From Streptomyces populi (GTDB lineage Bacteria; Actinomycetota; Actinomycetes; Streptomycetales; Streptomycetaceae), in the NCBI RefSeq assembly GCF_002911015.1, contig NZ_KZ626860.1, forward strand, positions 1 to 64,000: a DNA stretch of 64,000 nt, written 5' to 3'. Positions within the stretch are counted from its first letter, which is position 1. The number at the start of each line of letters is the position of its first letter. This document shows positions 1 to 9,091 of the stretch, piece by piece. Both the position numbers and the translations under genes were made by a program. The notes beneath the pieces were generated by a model. That model was given only the letters and a program-made list of their open reading frames with translations, had not been told where the DNA came from and ran no database searches.

Positions 1-2770
1 TCAGCTGCGGAGCCAGATTCGCCTGCCGGACGCGCCGGGGCAGCGGTGCCGTACCCGGTTCCGGCTGTCCCGCCGCCGTGTCGCGGCGGGAAGTCGTGTC
101 GTCCGGTCTCCCGGCGGACGCGGTGGTGCGGGTGCGCCGGGGCAGGGCTGGGGCGTCATGGGGGCCCTGGACGTCCGGACGGCCGGTGGTGCCCGCACGG
201 AGACCGGGCGTACCGGGAGGTTCTGGTGCCTCGTGAAGAGCGGGCCTTCCGGGTGTTCGGGCGCCCCCACGCGGACCGGAGGCGCCGGGGCGTTCGCCGC
301 CGCTCCGGGCCGAGGCCGCGGATCGCTCGCCGCGCCGCTCGGGCAGGGGCTTCATGCCTTCGAGTTCGGGCATCCGGCGTTTCCGGTGTTCCGCGTTCTC
401 TCCCGGCTCCGGGTCCCGTGCCGATTCGAGGTCCTGGGCCGTGGTCTCGTCCGTCTGTTCGCGCCACGCCCCGGTCCGGGTGACGGGACGGCCGTGGGAG
501 CTGACGAGCTTGGGTGCCCGGCGGCGCGGCAACGGGACGGGAGCGGTGTCCGGACGGTCGTCGTCGCCCGGGCGGGCGGTGTCGTCGCCGTCGCCGGTCC
601 GCTGGTACCGCCCCGCGGGAACCCCGGCGATGGAGCGCCGCGGGCGGAACAGTCCTCCGCGTTCGCTGTCGTCGTCGCCGAGAGCACCGGGGAATCCGGT
701 GAGCGTGTCCAGGTCGACGGGCTCGTCCAGCTCGACGGGGCCGTCCAGGACCGAGGCGGGCAGGCCCGGAAGCCGCGCCGACGATTCGGTGAGTGTCGGG
801 CCGCGGCGTTCCCCGGTCTTGCGCTCCTTGGCGGGCAGGGTGCGGTCGAGGCGGAATCCGATGCCGTTGGTGTCCGGGACGTCGTCGCTGAGCAGGGCGT
901 CCGGCATGAAGACAACTGCGGTGGTGCCGCCGTACGGGGAAGGCTGCAGCGAGACGCGGACGTTCTGCCGCTGGGCGAGCCGGCTGACCACGAAGAGACC
1001 GAGCCGGTCGGTGTCGGAGAGTTCGAACTCGGGGGTCTCGGCGAGCCGCAGGTTGGCGTCGAGCAGTGCCTCGGCGGTCATGCCGAGGCCGCGGTCGTGG
1101 ATCTCCAGGGTGAAGCCGTTGGCGACGCGCTCGCCGACGACGTGGACGGCCGTGTGCGGGGGCGAGAACACCGTTGCGTTCTCGAGGAGTTCGGCCACGA
1201 GATGGGTGACGTCGGCGACGGCGGGGCCCGTGACCGCGACACGCGGCAGCCGGCGCACCTCGACGCGTTCGTAGTCCTCGACCTCGGCGACGGCGGCGCG
1301 CACGATGTCCATGAGCTGGACCGGCTTGCGCCACTGCCGGGACGGCGCCGCGCCGGACAGGATGACCAGTCCCTCGGCATGGCGGCGCATTCGGGTGGTC
1401 AGGTGGTCGAGGCGGAACAGGTCGGCCAGTTCGTCGGTGTCCTCGGTCCTGCGTTCCATGGTGTCGAGGAGGGTGAGCTGTTTGTGGAGCAGCACCTGAC
1501 TGCGGCGGGCGAGATTGACGAAGACCTCGGAGACGCCCTCGCGCAGTTCGGACTGCTTGACGGCCGCCTCGACGGCGGCCCGCTGAAGGGTGTTGAGGGC
1601 CTGGCCGACCTCGCCTATCTCGTTCCTGTCGTACTCCAGGCGCGGCACCTCGGTCTCGACGTCGACCTGCTCGCCCGCGGAGAGCCGGCGCATGACGCTG
1701 GGCAGCCGCACGCCGGACGCCTCGTGGGCCTCCGTGCGCAGCCGCCGCAGGTCACGGATGAGACTCCGGCCGATGCGTACGGACATGACGAGCGAGATCA
1801 GCAGGGCGATCAGACCCACCACGCCCGCGCCGACGGCCTGGAGGATGACGCCCATGGCCACCGGCCTGATCCGGTCCCGGTGGTGGTCGCCCGCCCGGTC
1901 CTCGAGCTGACCGAGTTCGGCGAGCACATGTCCGGCCGCGCCGTCCCAGCTCTTCGCGGTGACACCGCTCGGCGAGCCGGCCGTGGAGGCGGCGACGGCC
2001 TGCTCCGCCGCGCGCAGCGGTCCGGTACCGGCGTTCCTCCAGTAGCGCTCGAAGCGCTCGCGGTCCGACGAGGGCAGCGACGGCAGGCTGATCTCGTACA
2101 GCAGGGTGCGCTGGGCCACGAGGTCGGAGACGTCGCGGAGTTCGTCCCGGGTGATGCGACCGGCGACCAGCGCGGAGCCGAGGAGGGCGTCCTCACGGGA
2201 GAGCAGCTCCCGGGCGCGGGAGACGTTGACGAGGGCGCGGCCCTCTTTGTCCACCTCCACGTCGTCGACGACGTGGAGGTTGGCCAGCAGGACGTAGCAG
2301 GGATCGATCAGGCGGTCGTAGAGGCCGAGCGCCTGGGCGCGGTTGATGGTGCCGTCCTCGACGCCGTCGCGCAGCGAGGAGATCCCGTCGACCGCGTCGA
2401 TGAGGGAGGTGAGGCGCTCCGCGGTGCCCTCGCCCAGTTCCTCCCGCACGCTCTTGTCCCTGGCGTTCCTGCGGACCCTCGCCAGGACGAGGTCCGTGGC
2501 ACCGCGGCTGCGCTTGAGCGCCGCGAGCCCGTCGGACGCGCGGGGGTCGGCCAGATAGACCAGCGTCCGACGGCGTTCCTGCTGGAGGACCCTGACAGTG
2601 TCCTCGGTCGGATGACCGATCTTCTTGACGATCTCCGAGACGCTGAAGAGCTGACCGGCTTCACGCCCCGTCAGTACCGTCGCGAAAGCCCAGATCGCCG
2701 TCAACGACACCAGGGGCACGAGGAGCAGCGCCACAATCTTCCGGCGGATGGACTTCCCGCGAAAGCGCAT
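1..2770 (-). CDS. cvnA: Conservon-type (CvnA) nitrate/nitrite-sensing sensor histidine kinase, C-terminus cut by window edge
   Basis: This is a membrane sensor kinase-like protein of which 923 codons are visible; the frame is still open at base 1. It starts MRFRGKSIRRK, with a first membrane segment at about residues 12-34. A long extracytoplasmic helical region (about 50-300) of NIT type follows, then a second membrane segment (about 303-332) and a HAMP-like region. The ATPase domain has an N-box (LVAELLENA, about 523), a G1 box (HDRGLGM, about 557) and a G2-like GLFVVSRLA (about 593). After about residue 640 comes a Pro/Arg/Asp-rich, low-complexity tail. The start is the ATG at 2770, with GGGAGG just upstream. 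In Streptomyces such kinases head conservons (kinase, roadblock CvnB, DUF742 CvnC, GTPase CvnD); those partners would lie left of the window. The family assignment is firm; the cognate conservon number is not known. Confidence 0.9.
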   Translation of the reverse strand, partial: MRFRGKSIRRKIVALLLVPLVSLTAIWAFATVLTGREAGQLFSVSEIVKKIGHPTEDTVRVLQQERRRTLVYLADPRASDGLAALKRSRGATDLVLARVRRNARDKSVREELGEGTAERLTSLIDAVDGISSLRDGVEDGTINRAQALGLYDRLIDPCYVLLANLHVVDDVEVDKEGRALVNVSRARELLSREDALLGSALVAGRITRDELRDVSDLVAQRTLLYEISLPSLPSSDRERFERYWRNAGTGPLRAAEQAVAASTAGSPSGVTAKSWDGAAGHVLAELGQLEDRAGDHHRDRIRPVAMGVILQAVGAGVVGLIALLISLVMSVRIGRSLIRDLRRLRTEAHEASGVRLPSVMRRLSAGEQVDVETEVPRLEYDRNEIGEVGQALNTLQRAAVEAAVKQSELREGVSEVFVNLARRSQVLLHKQLTLLDTMERRTEDTDELADLFRLDHLTTRMRRHAEGLVILSGAAPSRQWRKPVQLMDIVRAAVAEVEDYERVEVRRLPRVAVTGPAVADVTHLVAELLENATVFSPPHTAVHVVGERVANGFTLEIHDRGLGMTAEALLDANLRLAETPEFELSDTDRLGLFVVSRLAQRQNVRVSLQPSPYGGTTAVVFMPDALLSDDVPDTNGIGFRLDRTLPAKERKTGERRGPTLTESSARLPGLPASVLDGPVELDEPVDLDTLTGFPGALGDDDSERGGLFRPRRSIAGVPAGRYQRTGDGDDTARPGDDDRPDTAPVPLPRRRAPKLVSSHGRPVTRTGAWREQTDETTAQDLESARDPEPGENAEHRKRRMPELEGMKPLPERRGERSAASARSGGERPGASGPRGGARTPGRPALHEAPEPPGTPGLRAGTTGRPDVQGPHDAPALPRRTRTTASAGRPDDTTSRRDTAAGQPEPGTAPLPRRVRQANLAPQL

Positions 2771-3194
2771 GGCCTCCCCCAGCTCGACCCCCTCCGGCCG
2801 GGGGCACACATGTGCGTCAACAAACGGCGTGAGCCTACTACTGACGCGGAGGTAACTCGAAGACCCGTCCGGGCGTGGCCCCGGCTCGACAGGGAACGAG
2901 ACATGGGGAGTTGTCCGTTCATTGGGGGAGATTGTTCCCCTGGATCCGGCACTTGGGGCCGGATCCCATCGGAGTGGGAAACTTCGTCGGTTGGCTGAAA
3001 TTCTTCGCTCGACGGGAATCTTCGGCGCAGGTCGTTCGTCTGTATGTACGGGAATTGAGGGCGGAATCGGCCACAGGCGCCGCATGCCGCTCTCAGTCGG
3101 CGTAAAAGAACGCAAGCCGGGCAGCCACTGGGGGGCGGGGGTCGCGAAGACACCCGTGCGAGAGGACTGCTGGGCGGTGGGGAGTGACAAGTTG
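2771..3194. other. Divergent intergenic region between the kinase and a membrane protein
   Basis: No gene is seen. The region separates two divergent genes and so should hold both promoters. It contains a perfect 9-bp inverted repeat (GGATCCGGC, 2942-2950, and GCCGGATCC, 2958-2966, loop 7 nt), which could be an operator or a small hairpin. I do not find a convincing -35/-10 pair. Confidence 0.4.
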
Positions 3195-3830
3195 ATGGGC
3201 ACGGCGGAGCGGAGCGGGTCACCCGCTGCTGAGATCGCGACACGGAAGGCGGTACAACCGGCCACCCGGACACGGGACGAGGGCGTCCCGACAGCGGAAC
3301 ACGGCCGTCCGGACGCGGGGTCCGCGGCGGACGGGCTCGGCAAGGCGGACCTCCAGGACCCCACCCAGGACAAGGGTGGCCGAGTCGAGGAGAAGGGCGC
3401 TGCCACGAACGGACACGAGGACCACGAGGAGCGGGCGTACTACCGGCCGTTGTGGATCGAGGAGCCTGCACGGAGGCGTCGGCTGCCCGACCCGGTGCGT
3501 ACGTCCGCCGTGCGCGCGGTGCTCGTCATCTCGGTCACGCTGATACAGGCCGTGGTGGCCTTCCTGTGCACGGTGGCGGAGTCCTGGCTGGCTTTCCCGA
3601 TGGTCATCAGCAGCGTGGCCAGCACGGTCGTCGCCACATGGGCCGCCCTGGACGTCTGGGTGACACGGCAGGTCTGGAACCAGCGGAACGGCGTGGTGTC
3701 GGTTCCCAGCAGCACGGCGCGGGCACTGCGGCGCGAGCGCCGCAAGGCCAGGCGCCAGGCACGGATCACGGCGCGGGCCCAGGAGCGGATACGCAGGCAG
3801 GGCGGGGCCGGGCAGTTGTCGCACTCGTGA
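3195..3830 (+). CDS. Two-helix membrane protein of unknown function
   Basis: This 211-aa protein has an acidic, Gly/Ala-rich, probably disordered N-terminus (residues 1-80). Two adjacent membrane helices follow (about 106-127 and 131-154), then a strongly basic tail (about 178-201, RRERRKARRQAR). I chose the ATG at 3195 because a purine-rich GGTGGGGAG lies about 10 nt upstream; the frame stays open further upstream to an ATG at 2922. The short hairpin between helices and the Arg-rich cytoplasmic tail suggest a small anchor or scaffold, but no family is recognised. It is divergent from the sensor kinase and convergent with the SMC operon, from which a strong hairpin separates it. Confidence 0.65.
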   Translation: MGTAERSGSPAAEIATRKAVQPATRTRDEGVPTAEHGRPDAGSAADGLGKADLQDPTQDKGGRVEEKGAATNGHEDHEERAYYRPLWIEEPARRRRLPDPVRTSAVRAVLVISVTLIQAVVAFLCTVAESWLAFPMVISSVASTVVATWAALDVWVTRQVWNQRNGVVSVPSSTARALRRERRKARRQARITARAQERIRRQGGAGQLSHS

Positions 3831-4101
3831 ACGGAGCGGCGGCCCTCGCCGCCCCGGTCCTTCGACCGGCCGTCTTCGGCGGCTCCCTCGCCCGCCGGAC
3901 CGTGTCCGGTTCCTGTCGCCGTGCGGGGACAGCGAAGTCACCACGGTTCGGCGGGCGGGCAACTCCCGGACCATGACGTGGGGGTGCCCCGGTGGTACAG
4001 GTCCCGTGTCCGGTACGGGTGCATTGCCGACCTGGGCAGGACCGCCGAGGGCGACGACGCCTGGGGCCGACCGCACAAGCACCCTCACGCTGCGCGCAGC
4101 G

Positions 4102-4137
<36 letters not shown>

Positions 4138-4174
4138 CGGCAGATCCCGAACCGGCTGGCCGACGCGAAGCAGT

Positions 4175-4229
4175 GCCGCTCCCCGCCCGCCGATGCCGGT
4201 TATCACGACTTCGGCGGGCGGGGAGCGGC
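4175..4229. terminator. Perfect 19-bp inverted repeat between convergent genes
   Basis: Arms 4175-4193 and 4211-4229 are perfectly complementary (19 bp) around a 17-nt loop. There is no U-tract, which is usual for Streptomyces hairpin terminators. It sits between the stop of the membrane protein (3830, rightward) and the stop of the SMC ATPase (4381, leftward), so it can terminate both. Confidence 0.75.
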
Positions 4230-4380
4230 CGTCGGACAGTTTCACTCCGGTGTCCGTGCCGGGAGACGTTCATGTGGTTCGGCGATTCGTCACCGGACCA
4301 CGTGGACGAGCGCACCGCGAGGAGGGCGGGGAACCACGCGGCCGGCTGCTGACGGCACGCGGTCCCCCGCTGCTCGATCG

Positions 4381-7300
4381 CTACGAGGCGACCGGCGCCG
4401 GGCGCTTGAACATCCGGGTCGCGGTGATCTCGGTGTGCACGGCCTCCCCGGCGGCCGCCTCGCGCGGCAGCCCCGGCCGCAGGTGCTCCTCCACGCTGAT
4501 GTACTTCAGCCCGGCGCGAAGGTCGGCGTCGTTGCGCAACCGGATGACGAGGGGGAACTCGGCGAGCGCGGTCGTGTCGAACAGGCCGGTGGTGTAAAGG
4601 AGCTGAACGCCCAGCGCGTCCGAGACGGCCCGCTGGAGCTCCAGCAGATACGTCGCGTTGGCGCGCCCGATGGGGTTGTCGAGGAACAGGGTGCCGGCGT
4701 GCCGGTGCTTGTCGCGGCCGCGGTCGTTGCTGCGCAGTGCGGCCATCGTGCAGTACAGCGCGATGGCCGCGGTGAGCAGCTGGCCTCCGGAGAACACGTC
4801 GCCCATCTGCCCGACGGGGACGCGCTCGGCGCGCAGTACGGCGTCCGGCTTGAGGATCTCGACGGCGACGCCCTTGGGCTGGAGCGCGGCGCTGACTCCG
4901 CGCAGCAGCAACGACATGCCGTCGCGCCGCATGTCGGAGTTCTTCTTGACCGCCGCGCGGGTGGCCTCGTCCACCACCTCGCCGAGCCGCTCGGTGAGGG
5001 TGGCCTGGTCGGGTTCCTCGAAGCGGATGCGCAGGAATTCCTGCCCGGACCACTCCCCCAGTCCCTCCGGCAGCCGGGACAGCCGCTGGGCGGAGCGAAG
5101 GGTGGCGAGGGAGGACTCGACGAGCCCGCGCAGCCGGTCCACGATCGAGTCCCGGTTGCGTTCCAGTTGCGCCAGTTCGTCGGTCAGCACCCGCAGCCGG
5201 GGCGCGAAGGCGTCCGCCCACTTCTGCGCGTGCTCGGGCAGCGAGGAGGCGGGCAGCTCGCGGATCTGCTGCCGGGCGGGGGTGCGCACCTGCTCGTAGC
5301 GCGTGGAGTTGGCGTGGCGTACGAGGATGTCGCTCGCCTCGCGGACCGCAGCCTCGGCCGTGGACAGGTCGGTGGCGCAGCCGCGCAGCGAACGGCGGCT
5401 CTCGGCGGCGGAGTTCCGCGCCTCTTCGAGGGTGCCGGGGTAGGGCTCGGGCTCGTCCTGCTCCTCGTCGACGTGGTCGCGGAGCAGGTCCCTGAGGAGC
5501 GCGGCGACCTCGTCGAAGCCGCCGGCCGCGTCCTCGGCGGAGCGGTGGGCGTCGAGGAACTCCGCGTGTGCCTCACGGGCGTGGTTCAACGCCTCGGTGC
5601 GGGAGACGAGTTCGGTCGTGGCGGTGCGCAGCAGCGCCTGGGCCTGCTCGGCGTCGCCCGGGACCAGTTCCTCGGCCAGCTCGGTGTGGGCCTCGCCCTC
5701 CTCGGGCGCGTGCCGCTCGGCCTCGCCGCGCAGCCGCCCGAGCTGTTCGCTCGCGGTCGACATCCGGGTCTCCAGGAGCTGCACCAGCTCCTCGGCCCGT
5801 GCCGCGGCCGCCTGGCGGGAGGGACCGTCCGAGCCGTCGGGTGATTCCAGGAGCTGCTCGGCGCGGGTACGGACCTTGTTGCTAAGCCGGTCCAGCTCCG
5901 CGAGGGCCGCGGTCTCGTCGCTCTCGGCCCGTGCCTGCTCCGCTCGCAGGTCGGCGCCCACGCCGACCTTCTCGTAGAGCTGCGACGCGGCCCGGTAGGC
6001 CTCGCGCAGGGCGGGCAGCGAGGCCTTGGCCACCGCCGGCCCGTCCTGTGTCACGTCGTCGGGGGCGCCCGCGATCTCCGCGCGTTCGGCGCGCAGCGCG
6101 CGGGCCGTGCGGCGGGCGTCGTCGGCGGCGCGCTGGGCGCCACGGCGGTCCTCGTCGGCGGCGCGGGCGCGCTCCAGGCACACCTGGGCGCGGGCCTCCG
6201 ACTCCGCCGCCTCGTCGGCGAGTTCGCGGAGTTTGACCTGCCATCCGGCGCGTTCGCGCAGCCGGAAGGCGAGTCCGGCGAGCGCGTCGGCGGCGCGCCG
6301 GGCCTTCTGCGCGGCTTCCTGCCGCTCGTCGCGCACGTGGGCGGCTTCGGCCGCCGTCTCCTCGGCCTCCGCCCGGACGGTGCGGGCCTCGGCCAGCTCG
6401 GCCTCGGTCTCCTCCGCGAACACGCGGGCGTCGCGGGCGGCCGCGGCCAGCTCGGCGAGCCGCCCGGCGGGGCAGCCGGTGCGCCAGGAGGCGAGGCGCG
6501 CGGCCAGCTCCCGGTCCTTGCCGAGGCGGGCGGCGAGGGTGCGGATCTCCTCGTCCCGCAGGACCGTCCGGGCCCGCAGCGCCTGGCGCTCCTCGTCCGC
6601 CGCGTGTTCGTCGTGCATGGCGGGGTTCGGCGGCACGAGGAAGACACCGCCGTCGTCCGCGCCGGCGGCCGGGGTGGGGGCGAGCAGCGCGGCGGCGGTG
6701 CCGACCGCCACCGTAGAGCGCGGCAGCAGCGCCGCGTCGCCGAGGACCTCGCGGGCCCGCACGTGGGTGTCGGGGTCGGTGATGATCACGCCGTCGACGA
6801 GTTCGGGCCGGGCGGCCAGTACGCGCGCGTGGTCGACGGGGTCGACGGCCTGCGCGAGGTAGCGCCAGCCGGGCAGTGCGGGGATGCCGTGCTCACCGAG
6901 GTACTCGACGGCGGCGAGGACGTCGGGGCCGGGCGGCAGCAGCCCGCCGTCGCCGAGCGCCCCGAGGATCCGCGCGTCGTCGGCCGCCGCGGTGCGCAGT
7001 TCGAAGAGCTGGCGCTCGGCGGCGGCGACCCCTTCGTCGAGCAGTCCGCGCAGTTCGTCGGCGTACCGGTCGAGCTCTTCGGGAGCCAGCGGCACGCCCG
7101 GCGAACCGGCCGGGCCGTCGGACTCCTCGTCACGGTGCGGTTGCGGAACACCGCGGCGGGTGTCGGTGCCCGGCAGGCTCAGCAGCTCCGCGAGCCGTTC
7201 CTCCTCCGCCAGCGCCTCGGCCGTGCGCCGCTCCGCTTCGTGCGCCCGCTCGGCGGCTGTCGCCGCGTCCGCCGCGCGGGCGGCCGTCAGCTCGGCGCGG

Positions 7301-9012
7301 GACTCAGCGGACGCCGCCTCCCGCGCCTGATCGGCGGCGCGCCGCGAGACCTCGCGCGCGGTGTCCCAGGCGGCGACGGCGCTCTTCTCCGCGTCGCTGG
7401 CGGCGAGCGCGGCCCGGGCCGGGTCGGCGTCGGGGGCGCTGTCGTCGAGCCAGCCCGCCCGGACCGCCTCGGCGGTCTCCTGCTCGACCTCGGCCAGCCG
7501 CTGGCGCAGGTGTCCGATCTCGCTGCGGGCACGCTGCGCGGCGGTGGCGGCGGCAGTCGAGTCGGCGTACGCCGTCTCGCCGGCCTCCAGGAGGCCGGCG
7601 GAGCGCTCCTCCTCCTCGTTGGCGAGCGACTCGGCGCCCTCGGCGGCCCGGTGCAGCGCGCGGACGAGGTCGACGGCGGCCGTGGCCCGGGCCGCGAGCG
7701 CGGGGGCGGCGTCCCGTTCGGCCTCACGGATCGCGTCGGCGACGCGGGTGGAGCGGTCCGCGGCGGCGCGGTGGCGCAGCACGGCCTCGGCGGCCTGCCA
7801 GGCCGCGTGCAGGGTGCGTGCGTCGGCGAGCTCACGCTTCTGCGCCGCGGCCGACTTCTCCGCTCCGGCGAGGGCCAGCGAGGCGTGCCGGTAGGCGAGT
7901 TCGGCGGCGATCAGCGCGCTGCGCTCGCGGGCGCCCTCGGCGTGGGTGACGGCGTACGCGGCGGCGGTCACGCGCTGGGCCAGCTCACCGGCGCGCACGC
8001 GCTCCTGCACGGCCCGCGCGGACAGCCGCCGTGCCAGGGTCCTGGTGCGCCGCTCGGCGCCGGTGTGGACGTCACGCGCGCGTGCCCGCGCCCCGGCGGC
8101 GTCGACGATCCGGCCGAGCAGATCCACGGAACCGGCGGTGAAGTCGCGCTCGGCGATGAGTTCGGCGCGTCGCCCCAGCTTGTTGCCGAAGCCGCTGACC
8201 AGGTCGGCGAGCCCGTCGGTGTCGCGGGTGTCGGTGACCGCGCGCAGCAGCAGATCGGTGAAGTCGGAGTCCTTCTTGACCGCGAAGAGGCCGGCGGCCT
8301 CGCCCTCGTCGGCGTTCATCTCCCGCTGGTAGCGGAAGAGTTCGGGGTCGAGGCCCAGGTCGCCGAGGTGCTCGTTCCAGCGGTCGTGGATCTCCTCCCA
8401 GTGCACCTCCAGGTGCGGGTAGGCCTTGCCCGCCTCGGTGATCGCGTCGCGGAAGCCCTTCATCGTGCGCCGCCGCCCCTGTGCTCCGGAGGCACCCTCG
8501 ACGGGCGGCCGCACCGAAGTGGCCTCGGCGACGGGCAGGTTGTCCAGGCTGAGCCCGGGGCCCGGCCGGAACGAGTACCAGGCCTCGGCGAACTTCCGCG
8601 GGTCGTTGGAGACCTGGCGCCCCCGCCACTCGCTCGCCTTGCCGACGACCACGCACTCGCCGGTCAGCGTGTGCTGCCACTCCAGCGCGACGTGACCGCA
8701 GTCGTCGGCGAGCAGGAACTTGCGCAGCACGCCGGAGCTGGCGCCGCCCAGGGTGTTGCGGTGGCCGGGGAGCATGACCGAGAAGATCAGCTTGAGCAGC
8801 ACGGACTTGCCGCCGCCGTTCTCCAGGAAGAGCACACCGGCGGGCGCGGGGCGGCGCGGCGGGCCGACCGGCTCCTCCTCGAAGAACTCCGCCTGGGTGG
8901 GCGCGGGGTCGAGTACGGGTTCGCCGACTCCGCGCAGGTCCAGCACGGTGTCGGCGTAACGCGCACCGGCGGGCCCGATGGAGTAGAGGCGGACCCGGGA
9001 CAGCTCGTACAT
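4381..9012 (-). CDS. Giant SMC/MukB-like coiled-coil ATPase (MksB/JetC-like)
   Basis: This 1543-aa protein has split-head SMC architecture. An N-terminal head carries a P-loop (LENGGGKS, residues 63-70). Long Ala/Glu/Arg-rich coiled coils surround a globular hinge-like segment (about 670-795), and a C-terminal head holds the ABC signature (FSGGQLLTA, about 1405) and a Walker B strand (TLFLDNP, about 1441). Two deviations are visible: the first P-loop Gly is Leu, and the residue after the Walker B Asp is Asn rather than the usual catalytic Glu. The length matches MukB/MksB-class proteins more than canonical Smc. It is the last gene of a three-gene operon whose first two genes have kleisin-like and winged-helix-like features, as in mukFEB, mksFEB and jetABC. 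Inferred role: ATP-driven DNA entrapment or loop extrusion. It ends at TGA 4381 just before a strong hairpin. Confidence 0.85.
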   Translation of the reverse strand: MYELSRVRLYSIGPAGARYADTVLDLRGVGEPVLDPAPTQAEFFEEEPVGPPRRPAPAGVLFLENGGGKSVLLKLIFSVMLPGHRNTLGGASSGVLRKFLLADDCGHVALEWQHTLTGECVVVGKASEWRGRQVSNDPRKFAEAWYSFRPGPGLSLDNLPVAEATSVRPPVEGASGAQGRRRTMKGFRDAITEAGKAYPHLEVHWEEIHDRWNEHLGDLGLDPELFRYQREMNADEGEAAGLFAVKKDSDFTDLLLRAVTDTRDTDGLADLVSGFGNKLGRRAELIAERDFTAGSVDLLGRIVDAAGARARARDVHTGAERRTRTLARRLSARAVQERVRAGELAQRVTAAAYAVTHAEGARERSALIAAELAYRHASLALAGAEKSAAAQKRELADARTLHAAWQAAEAVLRHRAAADRSTRVADAIREAERDAAPALAARATAAVDLVRALHRAAEGAESLANEEEERSAGLLEAGETAYADSTAAATAAQRARSEIGHLRQRLAEVEQETAEAVRAGWLDDSAPDADPARAALAASDAEKSAVAAWDTAREVSRRAADQAREAASAESRAELTAARAADAATAAERAHEAERRTAEALAEEERLAELLSLPGTDTRRGVPQPHRDEESDGPAGSPGVPLAPEELDRYADELRGLLDEGVAAAERQLFELRTAAADDARILGALGDGGLLPPGPDVLAAVEYLGEHGIPALPGWRYLAQAVDPVDHARVLAARPELVDGVIITDPDTHVRAREVLGDAALLPRSTVAVGTAAALLAPTPAAGADDGGVFLVPPNPAMHDEHAADEERQALRARTVLRDEEIRTLAARLGKDRELAARLASWRTGCPAGRLAELAAAARDARVFAEETEAELAEARTVRAEAEETAAEAAHVRDERQEAAQKARRAADALAGLAFRLRERAGWQVKLRELADEAAESEARAQVCLERARAADEDRRGAQRAADDARRTARALRAERAEIAGAPDDVTQDGPAVAKASLPALREAYRAASQLYEKVGVGADLRAEQARAESDETAALAELDRLSNKVRTRAEQLLESPDGSDGPSRQAAAARAEELVQLLETRMSTASEQLGRLRGEAERHAPEEGEAHTELAEELVPGDAEQAQALLRTATTELVSRTEALNHAREAHAEFLDAHRSAEDAAGGFDEVAALLRDLLRDHVDEEQDEPEPYPGTLEEARNSAAESRRSLRGCATDLSTAEAAVREASDILVRHANSTRYEQVRTPARQQIRELPASSLPEHAQKWADAFAPRLRVLTDELAQLERNRDSIVDRLRGLVESSLATLRSAQRLSRLPEGLGEWSGQEFLRIRFEEPDQATLTERLGEVVDEATRAAVKKNSDMRRDGMSLLLRGVSAALQPKGVAVEILKPDAVLRAERVPVGQMGDVFSGGQLLTAAIALYCTMAALRSNDRGRDKHRHAGTLFLDNPIGRANATYLLELQRAVSDALGVQLLYTTGLFDTTALAEFPLVIRLRNDADLRAGLKYISVEEHLRPGLPREAAAGEAVHTEITATRMFKRPAPVAS

Positions 9013-9064
9013 GGCGGCGGACTCTCGTAGTCGAAAAGCGGGAGATCGTGGAACGGGAGGTCGT

Positions 9065-9073
9065 GGGGGGGGG
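9065..9073. repeat. G9 homopolymer in the leader of the SMC ATPase gene
   Basis: Nine consecutive G (C on the coding strand) lie in the 79-nt gap between the winged-helix gene and the SMC ATPase, about 53 nt upstream of the ATPase ATG. Such tracts are prone to slippage and to sequencing error. Being intergenic, length change would alter the leader, not a reading frame. Confidence 0.9.
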
Positions 9074-9091
9074 ACGGGGAGGGCGGGGCCG

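Noticed and set aside
158-2998. 946-codon open frame on the + strand
   Set aside because: It is antisense to the sensor kinase. The product is Gly/Val/Arg-rich with no family feature, while the minus strand gives a textbook CvnA-type kinase.
6337-9030. 897-codon open frame on the + strand
   Set aside because: It mirrors the coiled-coil coding strand of the SMC ATPase; high GC3 keeps the antisense frame open.
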